NCBI RefSeq assembly: GCF_001552555.1
Contig: NZ_BCRK01000002.1
Span: forward strand, 27,505-91,504
Direction: 5' to 3'
Source: Nocardiopsis trehalosi NBRC 14201
Lineage (GTDB): Bacteria > Actinomycetota > Actinomycetes > Streptosporangiales > Streptosporangiaceae
DNA length: 64,000 bases
Within the stretch, counting starts at the first letter, position 1. Every line of letters starts with the position of its first letter. Position numbers and translations under genes: made by a program. The notes under the pieces were generated by a model. That model was given only the letters and a program-made list of their open reading frames with translations. It was not told the DNA's origin and did not search any database. Below, piece after piece: positions 47,708 through 55,477 of the stretch.

Positions 47708-49329
47708 GCGCCGCCCTCGTCTTCCTCGGTCGGGGTGGTGGGGGTGCCCGCGGCATCGGTGCCCGCGCCGCCGGTGTCGGCGGTGCCGGCGCCCGTGTCG
47801 GTGGACGCGCCGGTCATGGCCGACCCGAGCTGCTCGGGGGTGACCGTCAGCGGGTCGGCGGACGCCACGAGGCGGCCGCGCAGGATCACGTGCAGGGTGT
47901 CGGACATGCCGATCAGCTCGTCCAGGTCGGCCGAGATGAGCAGCACCGCGAGCCCTTCGGCGCGGGCCCGGCGCAGGTGGTCCCAGATGGCCGCCTGCGC
48001 GCCCACGTCCACGCCGCGCGTGGGGTGGGCGGCGACGAGCACCTTGGGCCGCCCGCTCATCTCCCGGCCGACGATGAGCTTCTGCTGGTTGCCGCCGCTG
48101 AGGGCGTCGGCGATGACGTCGATGCCGGGGGTGCGCACGTCGTACTCGTCCACGATGCGCCGCGTGTCGGCGCGGGCGCCGGCCCGGTCGATCCACATGC
48201 CCTTGGTGCTGGGCGGCCGCCCCTGGTGGCCCAGGATGCGGTTCTCCCACAGCGGGGACTCCAGCAGCAGCCCGTGCCGGTGCCGGTCCTCGGGGACGTA
48301 GCCGACGCCGGCCTCGCGGATGGCGAGGGTGTCGGTGCCGGTGATGTCGCGCCCGTCCAGGGTGATCCGCCCGGCGTCGACCGGGCGCATGCCCATGATG
48401 GCCTCGATGAGCTCGGACTGCCCGTTGCCCTCGACGCCCGCGATGCCGACGATCTCGCCGCTGCGGATGGCCAGGGACACGCCGTCGACCAGGGCCCGGC
48501 CGCCGGGCGCGGTGACCCGCAGCCCGTCGATGTCGAGCATCACCTTGTCGGTGACGGTGGACTCGCGCAGCTCGGGCACCGGCAGCTCGCCGCCGACCAT
48601 GAGCGTGGCGAGTTCGCGCGCCGTCGTGCCCTTGGGGTCGACGGTGGCGACGGTGGTGCCGCGCCGGATCACGGTGATGGTGTCGGCGACGGACAGCACC
48701 TCGTCCAGCTTGTGCGAGATGAAGATGACGGTGAGGCCCTCGCGCTTCAGCTCCCGCAGGTTGTCGAACAGCTCGTCGACCTCCTGCGGCACCAGCACGG
48801 CGGTGGGCTCGTCCAGGATGATGATGCGCGCGCCCCGGTAGAGGACCTTGAGGATCTCCACCCGCTGGCGGTCGCCGACGCCCAGGTCCTCCATGAGGCG
48901 GTCCGGGTCGACGCCCATCCCGTAGCGGCGACCCAGCTCCTCGATGCGGGCGCGGGCCTTGGCGCCGATGCCGTGCCGGCGCTCGGCGCCGAGGACGACG
49001 TTCTCCATGACGGTGAGGTTGTCCGCCAGCATGAAGTGCTGGTGCACCATCCCGATCCCGTGCCGGATGGCGTCGGAGGGGGAGTTCAGGCGGACGGTCG
49101 TGCCGTCCACCGCGATCGTGCCCTCGTCCGGCCGGTGCATGCCGTAGAGGGTCTTCATGAGGGTGGACTTCCCGGCGCCGTTCTCGCCGACGATCGCGTG
49201 GACCGTGCCCGGCGCGACGGTGATGTCGATGTCGTGGTTGGCCACGACGCCGGGGAACCGCTTGGTTATCCCGCGCAGCTCGACGGCGGCGGGAGGTGCC
49301 TCCCCGCCGCCCGAAGGCGTGCTGCTCAT
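47704..49329 (-). CDS. Nucleoside ABC transporter ATPase with two cassettes (YufO/RbsA-like)
   Basis: 541 residues with two nucleotide-binding halves. The first has VGENGAGKSTLMKTLYG, LGVGDRQRVEILK and ILDEPTAVL. The second has a degenerate Walker A (GVEGNGQSEL), LSGGNQQKLIVGREM and VAAHPTRGVD. This asymmetry is normal for the family. The Thr/Gly/Asp-rich C-terminal tail is unusually long. ATG 49329 follows AAGGAG; a longer upstream frame is not used. It energises nucleoside uptake with the two permeases. Confidence 0.94.
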   Translation of the reverse strand: MSSTPSGGGEAPPAAVELRGITKRFPGVVANHDIDITVAPGTVHAIVGENGAGKSTLMKTLYGMHRPDEGTIAVDGTTVRLNSPSDAIRHGIGMVHQHFMLADNLTVMENVVLGAERRHGIGAKARARIEELGRRYGMGVDPDRLMEDLGVGDRQRVEILKVLYRGARIIILDEPTAVLVPQEVDELFDNLRELKREGLTVIFISHKLDEVLSVADTITVIRRGTTVATVDPKGTTARELATLMVGGELPVPELRESTVTDKVMLDIDGLRVTAPGGRALVDGVSLAIRSGEIVGIAGVEGNGQSELIEAIMGMRPVDAGRITLDGRDITGTDTLAIREAGVGYVPEDRHRHGLLLESPLWENRILGHQGRPPSTKGMWIDRAGARADTRRIVDEYDVRTPGIDVIADALSGGNQQKLIVGREMSGRPKVLVAAHPTRGVDVGAQAAIWDHLRRARAEGLAVLLISADLDELIGMSDTLHVILRGRLVASADPLTVTPEQLGSAMTGASTDTGAGTADTGGAGTDAAGTPTTPTEEDEGGA

Positions 49330-49400
49330 CCGACTCCTTGGTGTGCTGAGGGGCCGCCGCCGGCGGGGGTCGCCCGCGGGGCGGCGGTGTGGAGCGGGGG

Positions 49401-49457
49401 ACACGCCCGCGGCACCGGGGCCAGGGCACGCTCCCTGGACCGCGGTGCCGCGTGTGT
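49401..49457 (-). terminator. Long stem-loop between BMP and ATPase genes
   Basis: CGCGGCACCG pairs with CGGTGCCGCG, with an inner CCAGG/CCTGG stem and outer ACACG/CGTGT pairs. It sits just downstream of the lipoprotein gene stop. It probably works as a partial terminator or mRNA stabiliser, allowing more substrate-binding lipoprotein than ATPase. Confidence 0.6.
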
Positions 49458-49471
49458 CCGACCGGCCGATC

Positions 49472-50542
49472 CTACGGCTCGGTGGGGACCTCGATCTCCC
49501 CGTCGATGATCTGCTGCTTCAGCTCGTCGAGCTGCTCCTGGATGTCGGCGATCTCCTCCTCGTTGGAGGTGGAGTAGTCGACGCCGCCGCTGGCCAGGTC
49601 GAAGCGCTGGATGCCGGCCTGGGCGTCGCCGTCGGCGACCGACTGGACGAACTCGAAGACCGCGGTGTCGACCTGCTTGGTCGCCGAGGTCACGACGAAC
49701 GGCTTGGACTCCTCGGGGGCGGAGGCGTACTGGTCGCTGTCGACGCCGATGAACAGCTTCTCCTGCTCGGTGGCGGCCTCCAGGACGCCGTTGCCCGAGG
49801 CGCCGGCGGCGTGGTAGATGACGTCCGCGCCGGCGTCGTACTGGCCCTCGGCGGTGGACTTGCCGCGCGCGGGGTCGCTGAACCCGGCCATGTCCGGCGG
49901 CTGGGTCAGGTAGGACCGCTCGATCTCGATGTCCGGGTTGATCTGCTGGGCGCCCGCCACGTACCCGGCCTCGAACTTCTGGATGAGCGGGGTCTCGACG
50001 CCGCCGATGAAGCCGATGTGGTCCTCCTCGGTCTTCAGCGCCGCGGCGGCGCCGGCGAGGAAGGACGCCTGCTCCTCGGTGAAGACGAGGCTGGTGACGT
50101 TGTCGAGGTCCTCGATCTCGGAGTCGACGATCGCGAAGTGGACGTCGGCGTACTCCTCCTCGGCGGCGACGGCGCGCATCGGCTCGGCGTAGGCGAACCC
50201 GACGCCGATGACGACGTCGAAGCCCTCGTCGGCCATGAGGCGCAGGCGCTCCTCCTTGTCGACGTCGGACTCGCCCTCCTGCGGCTCGAAGTCCTGGACG
50301 TCGTCGTCGGTCAGGCCCAGCTCCTCCTGGACCCGCTCCAGCCCGCGGTAGGCCGAGTCGTTGAACGACCTGTCGCCCCGGCCGCCGACGTCGTACGCCA
50401 GGCCGACCCGCAGGTCACCGCCCTCGCCCGCGGCCTCCTCCTCCGAGGAGCCCCCCTCCGGGCTGTCACACGCCGTCATGGCCAGGCTCATCACGCCGGC
50501 CGCCGTGATGGCGGCGAACTTGGCGGCTAGCTTCCGGTTCAC
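49472..50542 (-). CDS. BMP-family nucleoside-binding lipoprotein
   Basis: 356 residues. The signal peptide (MNRKLAAKFAAITAAGVMSL) ends in the lipobox AMTAC with Cys25 as the lipidation site. An acidic Ser/Glu linker follows, then a BMP/PnrA-type periplasmic-binding fold: LRVGLAYDVGGRGDRSFNDS, YRGLERVQEELGL, IGVGFAYAEPM, GFIGGVETPLIQKFEAGYVA, YHAAGASGNGVLEAA. It binds nucleosides for the ABC permeases encoded downstream. A 14-bp palindrome (50570-50583) lies 28 bases before the start. Confidence 0.95.
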   Translation of the reverse strand: MNRKLAAKFAAITAAGVMSLAMTACDSPEGGSSEEEAAGEGGDLRVGLAYDVGGRGDRSFNDSAYRGLERVQEELGLTDDDVQDFEPQEGESDVDKEERLRLMADEGFDVVIGVGFAYAEPMRAVAAEEEYADVHFAIVDSEIEDLDNVTSLVFTEEQASFLAGAAAALKTEEDHIGFIGGVETPLIQKFEAGYVAGAQQINPDIEIERSYLTQPPDMAGFSDPARGKSTAEGQYDAGADVIYHAAGASGNGVLEAATEQEKLFIGVDSDQYASAPEESKPFVVTSATKQVDTAVFEFVQSVADGDAQAGIQRFDLASGGVDYSTSNEEEIADIQEQLDELKQQIIDGEIEVPTEP

Positions 50543-50569
50543 TCTTCACTCCCCTTCGCACCCGGGCAC

Positions 50570-50583
50570 GTCCGACGTCGGAC
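50570..50583. promoter_or_regulatory. 14-bp palindrome upstream of BMP gene (candidate operator)
   Basis: GTCCGACGTCGGAC is a perfect palindrome 28 bases upstream of the BMP start codon, in the promoter or leader region of the nucleoside transporter operon. Possible binding site of a GntR/DeoR/LacI-type regulator. Confidence 0.45.
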
Positions 50584-50773
50584 ACGCCATCGGGTTCTGC
50601 TGCCGGACGATAGCCGTTCGGCGAAATGTCACCAATCACTGCTGAAAGGTTGTTATGAAGGCGAGAGCGGAGCGCAACGCACGTGACCCGCGCACCGTCC
50701 CGCCGGGCGCCCGGCGGGACGTCGTTCCAGGTCGGAGGGGCGGTGCGGGCGCGCGGATTCCGCTGAAAGCGCA

Positions 50774-50798
50774 ACGCCCCGGCGGGTGACCGGGGCGT
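50774..50798 (-). terminator. Terminator hairpin of the 2-oxoacid dehydrogenase operon
   Basis: ACGCCCCGG and CCGGGGCGT form a 9-bp stem with a 7-base loop, 25 bases beyond the hydrolase gene that ends the minus-strand operon. Confidence 0.6.
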
Positions 50799-50822
50799 GA
50801 CGCTGCGGCGGCGCGGCGGGGG

Positions 50823-51563
50823 TCAGACCCCCGACAGCGGGCGGACGCCGCGCGTCAGGAACCCGACCGCCGCCGTCTTGAACGCGCGCGCCGAGACCGC
50901 CGTGCGGTGGTCGCGCCGGGGCACCCGCACGGCCGGTGCGGCGCCCACCGCGCGCGCCACGTCCTCGACCCCCGAGGCCAGCGTGTCGTGCTCCCCGGCT
51001 ACGAAGAGCAAGGGGACGCCCGCCGGTGCGGGGTCGGCGGTGAAGGGGTGGGCCGCCTGCCCCCGCGCGCACGCGGCGAGCGCGGCAGGGTCGGCCCCGG
51101 GTTGCGCGGCGGCCGCCCGGAACACCTCGGTGAAGGGGCCGCCGTCGGGCGCGTCGAGCCGGTCCAGGTCGGTGCCGGCGAACGCGTCGACCGGGCCGAA
51201 CCCGCCGAGCACGGCCCGGCGCACCCGGTCCGGCCGGGTCAGCGCGAACTCCCACGCGATGCGCGACCCCATGGAGTAGGCGAGCACGTCGCACCGCTGC
51301 ACGCCCAGGGCGTCGAGCAGGCGCTCCAGGTCGCCGGCCATGGCCGCCGGCCGGTAGGCGCCGGCGTCGCGGGGGCGCCCGCTGCCGCCGTGGCCGCGCA
51401 GGTCCACGCCGATGTGCGCGAGGCCGTCCAGGGCATGCGGCCAGCCGGCGCGCACCCAGTTGGCGTCGTAGCCGGAGCCGAACCCGTGCAGCAGCAGGAC
51501 CGGCACCCCCCGGCCGGGGACCTCGGTGTAGGCGATCGGGACCTCGCCGGGCAGGACGTCCAC
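50823..51563 (-). CDS. Alpha/beta hydrolase in 2-oxoacid dehydrogenase operon (AcoC-like hydrolase half)
   Basis: 246 residues: VPVLLLHGFGSGYDANWVRA, IGVDLRGHGGSGRP, nucleophile CDVLAYSMGSRIAWEFAL (Ser in YSMGS), PLLFVAGEHDTLA (Asp) and PRRDHRTAV (His). GTG 51563 has AAGGAG seven bases upstream and is four bases after the lipoyl gene. In some acetoin dehydrogenases the E2 subunit AcoC is a lipoyl domain fused to exactly such a hydrolase; here the two are separate genes. It may act as acyl-transferase or thioesterase of this complex, or be unrelated. Confidence 0.88.
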   Translation of the reverse strand: MDVLPGEVPIAYTEVPGRGVPVLLLHGFGSGYDANWVRAGWPHALDGLAHIGVDLRGHGGSGRPRDAGAYRPAAMAGDLERLLDALGVQRCDVLAYSMGSRIAWEFALTRPDRVRRAVLGGFGPVDAFAGTDLDRLDAPDGGPFTEVFRAAAAQPGADPAALAACARGQAAHPFTADPAPAGVPLLFVAGEHDTLASGVEDVARAVGAAPAVRVPRRDHRTAVSARAFKTAAVGFLTRGVRPLSGV

Positions 51564-51567
51564 GCGG

Positions 51568-51888
51568 CTACTCCTTCGGCGGGGTGAGGCGGACGCGCCG
51601 GGTGGGCTTCTCGGCGCGCGGGACGGTGCCGACGATGCCGGGGGCGTCGGCCACCTCGAAGGTGACCAGCGGGGCGCCCACGGCCACGACGGCGCCCTCC
51701 TCGGCGTGCACCCGGGCGACCGTTCCGGCGTGCGGGGAGGGGATCTCCACCGCCGACTTGGCGGTCTCCAGCTCCACCAGCGGCGCGTTGCGCTCGACGG
51801 TGTCGCCGGGGGCCACCAGCCACTCCAGGACGGACGCCTCGACCAGGCCCTCGCCGAGGTCGGGCAGGGTGAACGTCACCTCGGCCAT
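51568..51888 (-). CDS. Stand-alone lipoyl-domain protein (reduced E2)
   Basis: 106 residues: a lipoyl domain (FTLPDLGEGLVEASVLEWLV, GDTVERNAPLVELETAKSAV) whose Lys in ETAKSAV would be lipoylated, followed by a short basic tail PTRRVRLTPPKE. The peripheral-subunit-binding and catalytic acyltransferase domains of a normal E2 are absent, and the gene ends cleanly before the next one. Its ATG overlaps the E1beta stop (TGATG). It would act as a swinging-arm carrier for the E1 pair; the acyl acceptor step must be done by another protein. Confidence 0.9.
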   Translation of the reverse strand: MAEVTFTLPDLGEGLVEASVLEWLVAPGDTVERNAPLVELETAKSAVEIPSPHAGTVARVHAEEGAVVAVGAPLVTFEVADAPGIVGTVPRAEKPTRRVRLTPPKE

Positions 51889-52910
51889 CAGAACTCCAGG
51901 GTCCGCTGCACCGCGAACAGGACGCGGTCGATGGTGGGCAGGTACTGCGGCTCCAGGGGGCCGGCGGGGTAGGGGACGTCGAACCCGGTCACGCGCTGCA
52001 CCGGGGCCGCGAGGTCGCGGAAGGCCCGCTCGGTGATGAGCGCGGCGACCTCGGCGCCCAGGCCCGCCGTCAGCGGGGCCTCGTGCACCACGACGGCGCG
52101 GCGGGTGCGCGCGACGGAGGCGGCCAGGCCGTCGGCGTCGATCGGCTTGAGCCAGCGCAGGTCGAGGACCTCCAGGTCGACGCCGTCCTCGGCGGCGAGC
52201 TCGGCGACCTCCAGGCAGCGGTGCACCATGGCGCCCCAGGCCACCAGGGTGGCGTGCCGGCCGGGGCGCACCACCCGGCTGGTGCCGATCGGGTCCATGC
52301 CCGAGGCGTCGGCGCCGACGGGGACCGGGCCCCGGTCCCAGTAGCGGGCCTTGGGCTCCATGAACACCACCGGGTCGTCGGCGCGCACCGACTGCAGCAG
52401 CAGCCGGTAGGCATCCGCCGGGTCGGCGGGCGCCACCACCTTGAGCCCGGGGACGTGCGCGAACAGGGCCTCCAGGCTCTCGCCGTGGTGCTCGGGCGCC
52501 TGGATGCCGCCGAAGCTGGGCAGCCGCAGGGTGATCGGCATGGGCGCGGTGCCGCGCGAGCGGTAGTGCATGCGCGCCATCTGGTTGACGATCTGGTCCA
52601 CCGCCGGGTAGGCGAACCCGTCGAACTGCAGCTCGGGGACGGGCCGGAAGCCGTTCATGGCCAGGCCCACGGCCATGCCGACGATGGCGGACTCGGCCAG
52701 CGGGGTGTCGAAGACCCGGTCGGCGCCGAACTCGGCCTGGAGGCCGTCGGTCACCCGGAACACCCCGCCCAGGCGGCCGACGTCCTCGCCGAACAGCAGG
52801 ACGGCGGGGTCCTCGGCGAGGGCGGTGCGCAGCGCGCGGTTGACGGCCTGCTGCATGGTGAGTTCGACGGTCCCGGCGGCGTGCCGCTCGTCGACGGACA
52901 GCTCGGTCAC
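51888..52910 (-). CDS. 2-oxoacid dehydrogenase E1 beta subunit (branched-chain type)
   Basis: 340 residues: LLFGEDVGRLGGVFRVTDGL, FDTPLAESAIVGMAVGLAMN, VPELQFDGFAYPAVDQIVNQ and AHVPGLKVVAPADPADAYRL, all characteristic of branched-chain alpha-keto acid E1beta (transketolase C-like). GTG 52910 overlaps the E1alpha stop (GTGA). With E1alpha it decarboxylates a 2-oxoacid from valine, leucine or isoleucine using thiamine diphosphate and loads the acyl group on lipoate. Confidence 0.93.
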   Translation of the reverse strand: MTELSVDERHAAGTVELTMQQAVNRALRTALAEDPAVLLFGEDVGRLGGVFRVTDGLQAEFGADRVFDTPLAESAIVGMAVGLAMNGFRPVPELQFDGFAYPAVDQIVNQMARMHYRSRGTAPMPITLRLPSFGGIQAPEHHGESLEALFAHVPGLKVVAPADPADAYRLLLQSVRADDPVVFMEPKARYWDRGPVPVGADASGMDPIGTSRVVRPGRHATLVAWGAMVHRCLEVAELAAEDGVDLEVLDLRWLKPIDADGLAASVARTRRAVVVHEAPLTAGLGAEVAALITERAFRDLAAPVQRVTGFDVPYPAGPLEPQYLPTIDRVLFAVQRTLEF

Positions 52911-54040
52911 AGCTCGACCTCCTCCTGCCAGGCGCGGCGCTGGCGGGCCAGCTCGCGGGTGGGTTCGCGGTAGACGTGGGTGAACAGGTCGGCGCCGCCG
53001 GGTTCGGGGGCGGCGGCGACGCCGTCGCGGACGCGTTCGGCGGTGGCGCGGGCGTCGGCCTCAGCCTGCTCGAAGAAGGCGGCGTCGGCGTGCCCGGCGG
53101 CCTCCAGGCGGGCGCGCAGCCGGGGCAGCGGATCGCGTTCGCGCCAGGCGCGCTCCTCGGCGGCGTCGCGGTAGCGCGAGGGGTCGTCGGAGGTGGAGTG
53201 CGGCTCCAGCCGGTAGGTGACGGCCTCGATGAGGGTGGGGCCGCCACCCGCGCGGGCGTGGTCGAGCGCCGCGCGGGTGGCGGTGTACACGGCGGCGGGG
53301 TCGTTGCCGTCGACCCGCACCCCGGGCATGCCGTAGCCCTGGGCGCGGGCGGCCACCGACCCGCCGGCGACCTGCCGTTCGTTGGGCACGGAGAGCGCCC
53401 ACTGGTTGTTCTGGCAGACGAACACGACCGGGGCGGCGAACACCCCGGCGAAGTTCAGGGACTCGTGGACGTCGCCCTCGGAGCTGGCGCCGTCGCCGAA
53501 GTAGGACACCGCGCAGCCGCCGGTGCCGCGCAGGCGCTCGCCCAGCGCCCAGCCGACGGCGTGCGGGACGGGGCCGCCCACGACGGCGTTGATGGGCGCG
53601 AACCGGGAGGCCATGGGGTCGTAGAGGCCGCCGTGCCACAGCGCGCGGTGGCTGGCCATGTAGCCGACCATGTCGACGCCCAGGGTGAGGGCGACCGCCA
53701 TCTCCCGGTAGGTGGGGAACACGAAGTCGCGGTCGCGGTCGACGGCGGCGGCGCTGCCGACCTGTGCGGCCTCCTGCCCGCGCAGCGACACGTAGGCGGG
53801 GAACACGCCTTGGCGCTGGAGCGCGATCGCCTCGCCGTCGAGGCGGCGGGCGGTGAGCATGTCGCGGTAGAGGCGGCGGCCGAGGTCGGCCGGGAGGTCC
53901 GTGGTGGAGCCGGTGGGGACATCCATGGCGGCTCCGGCGGGGAGATCCGTGGCGGGGGCGCTGGGGAGAACGGTGGCGGCGTCGGGGGCGGGCGCGCCGG
54001 GGGGCGCGGGGTCCGCGCCGGCGGGCTCGGAGGACGGCAT
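52907..54040 (-). CDS. 2-oxoacid dehydrogenase E1 alpha subunit (branched-chain type)
   Basis: 377 residues. A Pro/Ala/Thr-rich N-terminal stretch of about 50 residues precedes the thiamine-diphosphate fold: YVSLRGQEAAQVGSAAAVDR, PTYREMAVALTLGVDM, YFGDGASSEGDVHESLNFAG (GDG...N cofactor motif), QNNQWALSVPNERQ and YRLEPHSTSDDPSRYR (phosphorylation-loop-like HSTSDD). ATG 54040 has AGGGAG six bases upstream. It heads the operon E1alpha-E1beta-lipoyl-hydrolase; an Lrp-type regulator lies about 800 bases upstream on the other strand. Confidence 0.93.
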   Translation of the reverse strand: MPSSEPAGADPAPPGAPAPDAATVLPSAPATDLPAGAAMDVPTGSTTDLPADLGRRLYRDMLTARRLDGEAIALQRQGVFPAYVSLRGQEAAQVGSAAAVDRDRDFVFPTYREMAVALTLGVDMVGYMASHRALWHGGLYDPMASRFAPINAVVGGPVPHAVGWALGERLRGTGGCAVSYFGDGASSEGDVHESLNFAGVFAAPVVFVCQNNQWALSVPNERQVAGGSVAARAQGYGMPGVRVDGNDPAAVYTATRAALDHARAGGGPTLIEAVTYRLEPHSTSDDPSRYRDAAEERAWRERDPLPRLRARLEAAGHADAAFFEQAEADARATAERVRDGVAAAPEPGGADLFTHVYREPTRELARQRRAWQEEVEL

Positions 54041-54267
54041 GGCGGGCTCCCTGGTGGTCGGCCGCGGCCGGGGGCGGCCGTGGCGGTCTCGCCATGATTG
54101 TCCGTTCCGGCTCTACATTCGCGCCAGATACGGCGGTGAAGTCGATACAGACGGATACGGTGAAGCGCTCTCGGTGCGCAAGCGTCCAATCCCGGGGGTG
54201 GGAGAAGCCGGAAAAGGTGCAGACTGCCACACCGGGGGAGGAGTCGCCCGGTCGCGCCGCGCCGGGC

Positions 54268-54624
54268 TCAGAGGTCGGGCAGGGGGTCCGGCGGCAGGGC
54301 CGCGCCGTCCAGTTCGGCGTCGCAGGCGTTGACCACCGGGACGTACTCGTCGGCGACCTCGAACACGTGCCCGGCCAGCTCGAACGTCGGGATGAGGTGG
54401 GTGTCGACCGGGCCCAGGCGGGTCGCGCGCGGCAGCACCCGCCAGACGCTCCGGGGCCGGGTGCGGCTCCACAGCCGGTTGAGCAGCACCGTCACCGAGG
54501 CGTCGGTGACCACGAAGACGAAGAAGACCGACTCGTTCCACGACGCGGGGAAGACGTAGCGGATGTCGGCGCCGGCGGGCAGGAAGCCGCGGGCGCGGTC
54601 GCGGACCTCGGGTGGGACGGGCAC
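54268..54624 (-). CDS. Conserved hypothetical protein
   Basis: 118 residues from GTG 54624, which has AGGAGG six bases upstream. The product (VPPEVRDRARGFLPAGADIR, YVFPASWNESVFFVFVVTDA, VWRVLPRATRLGPVDTHLIP) is an alpha/beta protein with no signal peptide. It resembles small uncharacterised actinobacterial proteins. The frame continues upstream without support and overlaps the divergent Lrp gene. It lies between that gene and the E1alpha gene. Confidence 0.75.
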   Translation of the reverse strand: MPVPPEVRDRARGFLPAGADIRYVFPASWNESVFFVFVVTDASVTVLLNRLWSRTRPRSVWRVLPRATRLGPVDTHLIPTFELAGHVFEVADEYVPVVNACDAELDGAALPPDPLPDL

Positions 54625-54840
54625 GGCGGGCCTCCTGGGGTGGGGGCGGCGCGGGCTTCCCCGGGCGGGGCCGGGAGGGCTCCCATGGTAGGCGCGGGCG
54701 ATCGGCGGCCCCGGGGCGTGAACGGGGCACGTCGGCGGGGCGGCGGTGGTACGTGCCGTCTCGGCCGCTGAGATCTCGCTAGACGAACGTGCAACCCTCC
54801 TGGTATTTCGTTGCTCATCGTCCAATGTGGGGAGTGCCGG

Positions 54841-55377
54841 ATGTCCGACGACGAGCAGCATGGCCGCGACCGGTCGGCCGACACCGACCCCCGTCCCCGG
54901 CGGGGCGGCGCCGGGCGCATGCCCGACGCCGTGGACGAGGTGATCATCGGCGCCCTCGCCGACGACGCCCGCACCGGCATCACCGAGATCGCGGCCATGG
55001 CCAACGTCTCCCGCGCCACCGCCTACAACCGGATCAAGCGACTCACCGAGGACGGCGTCATCCGCGGCTACTCGGTGGTCACCGACCACGCCCGGATGGG
55101 CCTCGGGGTGACCGCGCTCGTGCTGATCTCGGGCAGCCAGCCCGACTGGCGGGCCAACCGCGAGATCCTCTCCTCCTACCCCGAGATCGAGTACTGCTGG
55201 TACGTGGTCGGCTCGGCCGACATCGTGCTGCTGGTGCGGGTGGCCGACACCCACCAGCTCCGCGACCTCATCCTCACCCGGCTCCAGGCCCTGCCCGGGG
55301 TCACCGCCACCCAGACCCTCACCGTCATCGACGAGGTCGTGCACCGGCCGGTGGTCCGCCCGGCCGACCGCGCCTGA
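54841..55377 (+). CDS. Lrp/AsnC-family transcriptional regulator
   Basis: 178 residues. A charged N-terminal tail precedes an AsnC winged helix (DEVIIGALADDARTGITEIA, RATAYNRIKRLTEDGVIRGY) and the RAM effector domain (LGVTALVLISG, EYCWYVVGSADIVLLVRVAD, LPGVTATQTLTV). Lrp-type regulators (BkdR-like) typically sense branched-chain amino acids and control the 2-oxoacid dehydrogenase operon that lies divergently. ATG 54841 follows GGGGAG. Next comes the acyl-CoA carboxylase operon in the same direction. Confidence 0.92.
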   Translation: MSDDEQHGRDRSADTDPRPRRGGAGRMPDAVDEVIIGALADDARTGITEIAAMANVSRATAYNRIKRLTEDGVIRGYSVVTDHARMGLGVTALVLISGSQPDWRANREILSSYPEIEYCWYVVGSADIVLLVRVADTHQLRDLILTRLQALPGVTATQTLTVIDEVVHRPVVRPADRA

Positions 55378-55424
55378 CCCGCGCGCCCCCGCCCCCCGTC
55401 CGTCCGGGGCGGGCTCGCGCCGAC

Positions 55425-55448
55425 AAAACAAGCACGCATGCTTGTTTT
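55425..55448. promoter_or_regulatory. TetR-type operator upstream of atuA-like gene
   Basis: Perfect 10-bp arms AAAACAAGCA and TGCTTGTTTT separated by four bases, 30 bases before the start codon. The ACAAGCA/TGCTTGT form is common for TetR-family regulators of acyl-CoA catabolism. The likely regulator is the TetR protein encoded at 62039. Confidence 0.75.
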
Positions 55449-55477
55449 CTCCGGGGCGGGATGCCACGCTCGTCCCC

